From an uncultured bacterium (GTDB taxonomy: Bacteria > Bacillota > Limnochordia > DTU080 > JAAYLA01), in contig CALKAQ010000046.1 in assembly GCA_937983075.1 (NCBI GenBank), positions 1 to 17,995 on the forward strand: a DNA stretch of 17,995 bases. The letters are read 5' to 3'. The stretch's first letter is position 1; each line of letters starts with the position of its first letter. The position numbers and the translations under genes are program-made. This document shows positions 13,801 to 17,995 of this stretch, piece after piece. The notes beneath the pieces were generated by a model. It saw only the letters and a list, made by a program, of their open reading frames with translations, searched no databases and was not told the origin of the DNA.

Positions 13801-15247
13801 GAAAATTGGCGGTAGTATACTCGCTCCGTTAGCAATGGATCTCGAAGAGGCGATCATTGGGGCTGAGGAACTTACAAATGTTTTCACAGACAAACTCACC
13901 CCTGCTATAGCGGAAACAGGAGAAGCGACCACTCAAATGAGTGAAGATTCGCTCGCAGCATTTATCGGATTGAGAGATCAGGCAACCGTAGCTTTGAATG
14001 AACTGTATTGGTCTGGGAGAGAAATCACAGAGGAAACCGCCGAGACAATCGCAGACACATTTTTCGCAATGGGAAATGAAATATTAGAAAACCTTGAAGC
14101 AAGTCACGCTAAGCAAATTCAATCTATGCAAAGATTTTTCGATAACACCTCTGAACTGACTAACGAAGAAAAAGAAAAAATGATGCAAAACCTGCTGGAA
14201 GCTCAGGCACGGGAAAGAGAGGAAATTGAAAGATCGCAGCAACGTATATTTGAAATTTTATCTAAAGCGTTGGAAGAACAGCGAAAGCTGACAAAAGAAG
14301 AATATGACGAAATAAATCGAATTCAGCGAGAGTTTACAAAAACAGCAGAAGACATTTTTAAAGATTATGAATTAACACAGAAAGCATTAATTGAGCGAAT
14401 GCGGGCTGATGCTAGTGAAATAACAGCTTTGCAAGCAGCTGAGGTTGTAAGAAACAGTCTGGAGCAACGAGACGGTGCAATCAAGGCTGCTGAAGAGCAA
14501 TATGAGAACGTATTGAAAGAGATTATTCGCCAACGCGACGATGTGGGGTCAATCAGCGCGGAACAGGCTGATAGACTCATTTTAGAAGCAAAAAGACAGC
14601 GAGATGAGGCCATTAGATATGCTGAGGAAACTCATCGTAGAGTGGTTGAAGAGGCAAGAAAGCAAGCAGGAGAACATCATCGGTTGGTTGATTGGGAAAC
14701 TGGAGAGGTACTTAAAACGTGGCAAGCATATGGAATACACTTGGAAGAAACATGGGACGAAATAATTGCGGGGTTTCGGAAAAAAGATAAAGAGATGCAT
14801 GATGTGGGTCGAGGTTTAATGCAAGGTTTTTGGAACGGTATAAAATCAATGGATGAGACAATAAGGACCGGGGCTCGAAATATAGGAAATATGCTGGTTA
14901 ATGAGTTGAAGGATGTTTTAAAAATCCGTTCACCATCCCGCGTCATGATGGGAATTGGTGAAGATACTGCTGAGGGGTTTTTAGAAGGTTTAAAAAACAA
15001 AATAGAAGCAATCAGACTACAAGCGAAATCTATAGCACAAGCTGCAATGCCAGGGATGCGGTCGATTGAAGCACAGGCAGGTGGACAGTTAGCAGTTGGG
15101 GGTGGAAGTAGGAGCACTAATGTACAGAATATTTATAACTTCGAACGTATGTTTGAAGGAGCAAACTTCAGCGTGAGAGATGAAGCGGACATCAGAAATT
15201 TGGCGCATGAAATTGGTGAATACATTCTATCGAAAGGACGGGGATGA
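10871..15247 (+). CDS. Tail tape measure protein, TP901 family
   Basis: This 1458-residue protein sets tail length and is delivered through the tube. In order it has an N-terminal coiled coil (10930-11280) and the TP901/PhageMin_Tail core (about 11390-12200, IDFESAFAGVRKTVDATEEE and later AATALARLANITQMN). A hydrophobic, glycine- and alanine-rich segment (12410-12640) could span a membrane during DNA entry. Two long charged coiled coils follow (12960-13600 and 14100-14680). The C-terminus has LKIRSPSRVMMGIGEDTAEG. At about 0.15 nm per residue a tail near 200-220 nm is expected. I see no lysozyme or peptidase motif. The start follows AGGGGGTGAG (10858-10867). From about 13,780 on, GC falls noticeably compared with the first part. 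Confidence 0.95.
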   Translation: MAEQIEVAGLVTKIAVDDTMFEKSMAELQRQMKLVESEFKKASSGLDQFGQGTEGLKLKADSLSKQLELQGAVVAKLNEQYQKSAEEKGKDAIETQKLETRLNNAVAKYNQLESQLRQTNQELAVQSSRWTQLGQSMQKAGDRLQKIGRGLESAGKSLTVGLTAPLTAIGGLATKASIDFESAFAGVRKTVDATEEEFAVLSEGIRKMAREDVPVAATEIAKVAEAAGQLGIQKDAILGFTRTMIDLGVATNLTGDQAATALARLANITQMNQQDFDRLGATIVELGNNLATTEAEIVEMALRLAGAGKQIGLTEAQILAFAGSLSSVGIAAEAGGSAFSKLMITIANEVATAGEKLSQFAAVAGMSASQFQKAFQEDAAGAIISFIEGLDGIARSGGNVFGVLEELGLTEIRLRDAILRAAGAGDLFRESIELGSRAWDENLALTKEAEQRYATSASQLQMLKNRLADVGITLGDALVPALLDVLKAMEPLFRAIENGARWFSELDTGTQRTIIAISALVAALGPTIVVIGKLVTSIGSIVTALGSMSAAIGAAGGAAAVFSKGIAAIAGPIGIAIASIGLLTTAVIQLKRTFSADAIPAVQTFESQAAASLERASGSFAKFRQDAQADLKQTAQVAKTEGAVIGENVAKGVTSGTSKAKDQAIADMREMVERMKETVDRNTSSLNRLGDAITTALKRQYEEMERAQIAALEKQIENERKASDERIRIYDAEYAEKLKLIDEEAYLQIKAIQDQIDAIDKLTEAEERARREEEYRNRIAEYQRRLAEATSAEERAKIQQEMAKMVADYERQLILEQRKAQKEALREQIEEIKAAANERKEQLKRELEEKKAAEKDFLQATLDRLNDEKDAVKAHFNELTETEALQAEARKLIVEQNNEEIVRLLETYNPKWQDAGQSFADAFKEGLNSEKQSIEEAVREIVDIAPVIDDQVRELDRLQSKLKELEATTKGSAGSAGKIGGSILAPLAMDLEEAIIGAEELTNVFTDKLTPAIAETGEATTQMSEDSLAAFIGLRDQATVALNELYWSGREITEETAETIADTFFAMGNEILENLEASHAKQIQSMQRFFDNTSELTNEEKEKMMQNLLEAQAREREEIERSQQRIFEILSKALEEQRKLTKEEYDEINRIQREFTKTAEDIFKDYELTQKALIERMRADASEITALQAAEVVRNSLEQRDGAIKAAEEQYENVLKEIIRQRDDVGSISAEQADRLILEAKRQRDEAIRYAEETHRRVVEEARKQAGEHHRLVDWETGEVLKTWQAYGIHLEETWDEIIAGFRKKDKEMHDVGRGLMQGFWNGIKSMDETIRTGARNIGNMLVNELKDVLKIRSPSRVMMGIGEDTAEGFLEGLKNKIEAIRLQAKSIAQAAMPGMRSIEAQAGGQLAVGGGSRSTNVQNIYNFERMFEGANFSVRDEADIRNLAHEIGEYILSKGRG

Positions 15248-15816
15248 GTGTGTTGAGTACATTCTATCTCTCCGGGAAAAGAGCAGACGAACTCGGACTG
15301 ATCATGTTGAGACAGTCACAGCGCCCCGTCCTGCCGGGGACAATAGACCGAATATTAGAGGTACCGGGGAAACACGGTGCGTGGGATTTTGGCGCGGACT
15401 TACAACCGCGCCTCTTCAATCTCGAGTGCGCATTTATCACCAAGGATTCTGCTGAGTTGCAGCAAAAAGTTTCGGAACTCGCGGCGTATCTCACCGATTC
15501 TTACGGGCGCCCGCGCACACACGAATTGAAGTTTTCACTACAACCAGATCGTGTTTTCTATGCTCGCTATACCGGCTCTCTGCCAATTGAAAGAGTTGCG
15601 GGTTTAGGAAGGTTTACTTTGTCTTTAATAGCCTACGATCCTTTTGCATATTCGGCAGAAGAACGATTGTACGAAACCGTGATTACCACGTCACCACATA
15701 CACAAAATGTTGAGAGCATCGGAACGATTCGCACACCTTCGGTCATTGTTTTAACTAATGAGGGAACAACGGTGATCACGCATTTTAAGATCACTAATGA
15801 GTACAGATTGGAGTGA
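15244..15816 (+). CDS. Distal tail protein (Dit), N-terminal part
   Basis: This 190-residue protein matches the N-terminal ring domain of Sipho_tail/Dit hub proteins: TFYLSGKRADELGLIML, ILEVPGKHGAWDFG, a strand FNLECAFITKD, a helix and LTDSYGRPRTHELKFS, then IERVAGLGRFTLSLIAYDPFAY. Dit usually has 230-270 residues with a C-terminal galectin-like domain. Here the protein stops just after the first strands of that domain (SVIVLTNEGTTVITHFKITN). The rest of the expected domain is found in the gene at 16196. It overlaps the tape measure stop by 4 nt (ATGA) and would form the hub joining tube and Tal. Confidence 0.85.
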   Translation: MSVLSTFYLSGKRADELGLIMLRQSQRPVLPGTIDRILEVPGKHGAWDFGADLQPRLFNLECAFITKDSAELQQKVSELAAYLTDSYGRPRTHELKFSLQPDRVFYARYTGSLPIERVAGLGRFTLSLIAYDPFAYSAEERLYETVITTSPHTQNVESIGTIRTPSVIVLTNEGTTVITHFKITNEYRLE

Positions 15817-15821
15817 TGAGG

Positions 15822-16199
15822 ATGGGTTTTTCTTATGCAAAAGCTGCCGCAATTCTTAATCAAGAGTTTCGGACGGATCCGGTTTATCTGGCGCTCTATA
15901 CGTCTAACCCGACTGCTAATGACACCGGCACAGAAGTCAGTGGCGGTGGATATGCCCGGCAACCGATCATGTTTTCTACGCCATCGCTAGAAGGTGGTAA
16001 ACAGACAATCAAAAACAGTGCAAAGGTTGAGTTTCCAGTTGCGGAAGGCGACTGGGGCACCATCACGCACGTCGGCATACGGGACGCTGCAACGGGCGGA
16101 AACTTGATTGCTTTTGCGGCACTTGAAGCACCACGTACGATCATGGCCGGGGACAGATTTGTGGTGGACCTGAATAATGGCGTCGTGAAGCTGTCATGA
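15822..16199 (+). CDS. Short tail-fibre-like protein
   Basis: This 125-residue protein has a helix (YAKAAAILNQEF), DPVYLALYTSNPTANDTGTE, then VSGGGYARQPIMF and DWGTITHVGIRDAATGGNL with beta strands to the end. The SGGGYAR...WGTITHVGI pattern is that of a widespread small phage tail-fibre protein family, thought to be a peripheral tail or fibre component. The ATG at 15822 lies 8 nt after GGAG (15810-15813); GTG at 15813 and ATG at 15816 are also in frame. It lies between the two Dit-related genes and overlaps the next gene by 4 nt. Confidence 0.75.
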   Translation: MGFSYAKAAAILNQEFRTDPVYLALYTSNPTANDTGTEVSGGGYARQPIMFSTPSLEGGKQTIKNSAKVEFPVAEGDWGTITHVGIRDAATGGNLIAFAALEAPRTIMAGDRFVVDLNNGVVKLS

Positions 16200-16708
16200 T
16201 CGGGACTTTTAATCTGATGCCCTTTAACCGACCTGAGTCCATTGAGATATATGGTAGTTTTGTGATCGACGCAACCGGTGAGGTTTCGATGCTGGCGAAC
16301 GTTATTACCAGTCCATCTTTTTTGTTGGAGCTCACGGCTGAAGAGATCTTTGAAGCAGTCCGGGAGAGATTCGGACAATTTCTTCTGAATTCAGCGGCGG
16401 AACTGGATGTGGCCGGCATCAGGGAGCGGCTCGGATGGTTTGAGGTGAAGGCGAACCTTGATGTTAGTTTTTCTTCCGGGCGATTTCACGTTGATATTAT
16501 TGAATTCCACGGAGAGTTTAAACCAGGAGATCAAATCATTATTGACAACAACAAATTGCTTTTCCTGCTCAACAACCAAAACGCTTTACACATGATGCAA
16601 GGCGACTTTTTTGACTTAAATACCGGGATAAACGAGCTTGTATACACTGATGATCAAACCGGACGAACCGTCCGGATGAGAATCACTTTCCGAGATCGTT
16701 ATGTGTAA
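16196..16708 (+). CDS. Dit C-terminal (galectin-like) half with unrelated N-terminus
   Basis: This 170-residue protein has two parts. Residues 101-170 (IIEFHGEFKPGDQIIIDNNK, QNALHMMQGDFFDLNTGINE and the closing MRITFRDRYV) read like the end of a Dit protein. They begin about where the product of 15244-15816 stops. Residues 1-100 (MIGTFNLMPFNRPESIEIYG, then an acidic helical stretch) are not part of a usual Dit. The start ATG overlaps the previous stop as ATGA. It may form the baseplate hub with the N-terminal part. Separate proteins of this layout may be a recurrent Bacillales family rather than a fresh break; I cannot tell from one sequence. Confidence 0.6.
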   Translation: MIGTFNLMPFNRPESIEIYGSFVIDATGEVSMLANVITSPSFLLELTAEEIFEAVRERFGQFLLNSAAELDVAGIRERLGWFEVKANLDVSFSSGRFHVDIIEFHGEFKPGDQIIIDNNKLLFLLNNQNALHMMQGDFFDLNTGINELVYTDDQTGRTVRMRITFRDRYV

Positions 16709-16719
16709 GGAGGAAACGC

Positions 16720-17995
16720 ATGAGAAAAGCGTATGTGACCGTTTATGACTTAAATATGCGTAAAGTAGCGTATCTTGAAAACGCCACGACAATCGGCTAC
16801 GAACAGCCCATGAACGGTCTGCACACCGCCCGGTTCACACTTCCGGTTGACGACCCGAAGAACGCTGAGTGCCAACCTATGCGTTTTGTGGAGCTTTTTG
16901 AGGATGGCGAGCGCCTCGATCTCTACCGCATTATGCCGAACACGGCCCGGCGGTCTACTGACGGAAAAACAATCACATACGAATGTGAGCACGTTCTCGG
17001 CACGTTGATCGACGACGTACTCTTTCAATTCCACACCATTGGCGGGTTGGGCGTGTACACGGAAGACGTGTTGGAATATCTTCTGTCCAAGCAGACGGTG
17101 AAGAGATGGAAACTTGGCGCGGTCGCCTTCAATCGCCAATTTGAGTACAACTGGGAGAATGAAAACCTGCTGAATGCGATCCGTTCGGTGCCCGGCCCCT
17201 TCGTTGAGGAATACATGTGGACGTGGGATACGTCAACATATCCGTGGACGCTGAATCTCGTGGAGCCGCCGAGCGAAGTCGATGCCTACATCAGATATGG
17301 TATAAACCTTCAGGGCGTCGAGCGGCAGATCGACCCGCGCAATTTGTGCACCCGACTGTACGGACTTGGGTATGGTGAGGGTGTGAACCAGCTGACGTTC
17401 GCCGAGATCAACAATGGCAAACCGTACCTGGATGCTGACACGCAAAAGCAGTTCGGTATTATTTCGGACATCTTTGTTGATAGACGGTTCGAATCGGCTG
17501 AAACACTGAAAGCTCGTTGTGAAGCTATTCTTCAAGAGCGGAGGATGCCGCGCATAACGTACACTGTACAAGCTGCAGATATATCAAAACTTACCGAACT
17601 ACCCTTGCACAAGTTCAAAAGTGGCGGAAAAGTACGTGTGATCGACGAGGATTTGGGGATCGACGTGACGGCCCGAGTGGTCAATGTGCGGAAACGAGAT
17701 ATGAGGGGACAACCGGGAGAAGTGGAGCTGGAAATATCGAACAAGCCGGTTGACATCGCGGGGATAATCGGTGAAATGTTCGAAAAGCAGCGGATCAATG
17801 ACCTATATGCTCAAGGTGCAACAAATATAAATACACACGATTTCGCGGACAATTGCGATCCGGAACATCCTGCAGTGCTGCGTTTCTATGTTCCACAAGA
17901 AACTGCTCGGATTAACAAAATCATGCTCTCTTATCAAGTCGAACCTTTTCGAGCGTATTCGCGCGCAATTGCCGGAGGTGGAGGCATAGCTACGT
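16720..17995 (+). CDS. Tail-associated protein (Tal / prophage endopeptidase tail), 5' part
   Basis: The reading frame is open from the ATG at 16720 to the window end, 425 codons without a stop, so the 3' end is missing. AAGGAGG (16707-16713) precedes the start. The N-terminal region (MRKAYVTVYDLNMRKVAYLE, PMNGLHTARFTLPVDDPKN, ITYECEHVLGTLIDDVLF) and the later YGLGYGEGVNQLTFAEINNG and SGGKVRVIDEDLGIDVTARV match phage minor structural/Prophage_tail proteins, which form the tail tip below Dit. Near the window end, RFYVPQETARINKIMLSY followed by FRAYSRA and a GGGG linker is typical of the boundary to the variable receptor-binding or enzymatic part. Confidence 0.88.
   Translation, partial: MRKAYVTVYDLNMRKVAYLENATTIGYEQPMNGLHTARFTLPVDDPKNAECQPMRFVELFEDGERLDLYRIMPNTARRSTDGKTITYECEHVLGTLIDDVLFQFHTIGGLGVYTEDVLEYLLSKQTVKRWKLGAVAFNRQFEYNWENENLLNAIRSVPGPFVEEYMWTWDTSTYPWTLNLVEPPSEVDAYIRYGINLQGVERQIDPRNLCTRLYGLGYGEGVNQLTFAEINNGKPYLDADTQKQFGIISDIFVDRRFESAETLKARCEAILQERRMPRITYTVQAADISKLTELPLHKFKSGGKVRVIDEDLGIDVTARVVNVRKRDMRGQPGEVELEISNKPVDIAGIIGEMFEKQRINDLYAQGATNINTHDFADNCDPEHPAVLRFYVPQETARINKIMLSYQVEPFRAYSRAIAGGGGIAT

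Noticed and set aside
1..17995. tRNA genes, rRNA, CRISPR arrays, transposases, integrase or lysis genes
   Set aside because: No cloverleaf-like sequence, regular direct repeats, or family motifs of these types were seen by reading; the lysogeny and lysis modules must lie outside the window.

Overview
The window is the late (head and tail morphogenesis) region of a long-tailed siphovirus or prophage from a low-GC Gram-positive host. Bacillales is likely: Shine-Dalgarno sequences are strong, TTG and GTG starts are common, and the gene families are HK97-type Firmicute phage families (P27 small terminase, ClpP-type head protease, phi13-type tail tube, gpG/gpGT, TP901-type tape measure, Dit/Tal). 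The genus cannot be fixed from this sequence.

Left flank (1-2232): AT-rich DNA, by eye near 30% GC in the first two genes, that looks like accessory cargo. A two-gene cassette (152-1627) encodes a soluble 298-aa protein followed by a four-helix membrane protein. This layout recalls RexA/RexB phage exclusion and, more distantly, the soluble/tetraspan pair of Kiwa. Its leader folds into a perfect 12-bp hairpin that buries the ribosome binding site. Next comes a counter-transcribed DUF2188 gene with its own extended -10 promoter and terminator. It is followed by a small helical 57-aa gene whose leader repeats the buried-RBS design, and by an intrinsic terminator.

Packaging and head (2258-8954): HNH endonuclease, zinc-ribbon protein, a likely cos region, small and large terminase, portal, ClpP-like prohead protease, major capsid protein, a small acidic protein, head-tail connector and head-closure protein. 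Most genes overlap or sit within about 20 nt of each other. Tail (8951-17995): HK97 gp10-like protein, tail terminator, tail tube protein, gpG/gpGT chaperones joined by a -1 frameshift, a 1458-aa tape measure, and a baseplate in which the distal tail protein appears divided between two ORFs that flank a fibre-like gene. The 5' part of the tail-associated (Tal/endopeptidase) protein runs off the window. Strong intrinsic terminators directly follow the major capsid and tail tube genes, which probably sets high expression of the two most abundant proteins within the operon.

The observations most worth following up are the RexAB/Kiwa-like cassette, the pair of RBS-masking leaders that share the element TGTCGAA, the complete gpG/gpGT frameshift signal, and the split Dit.
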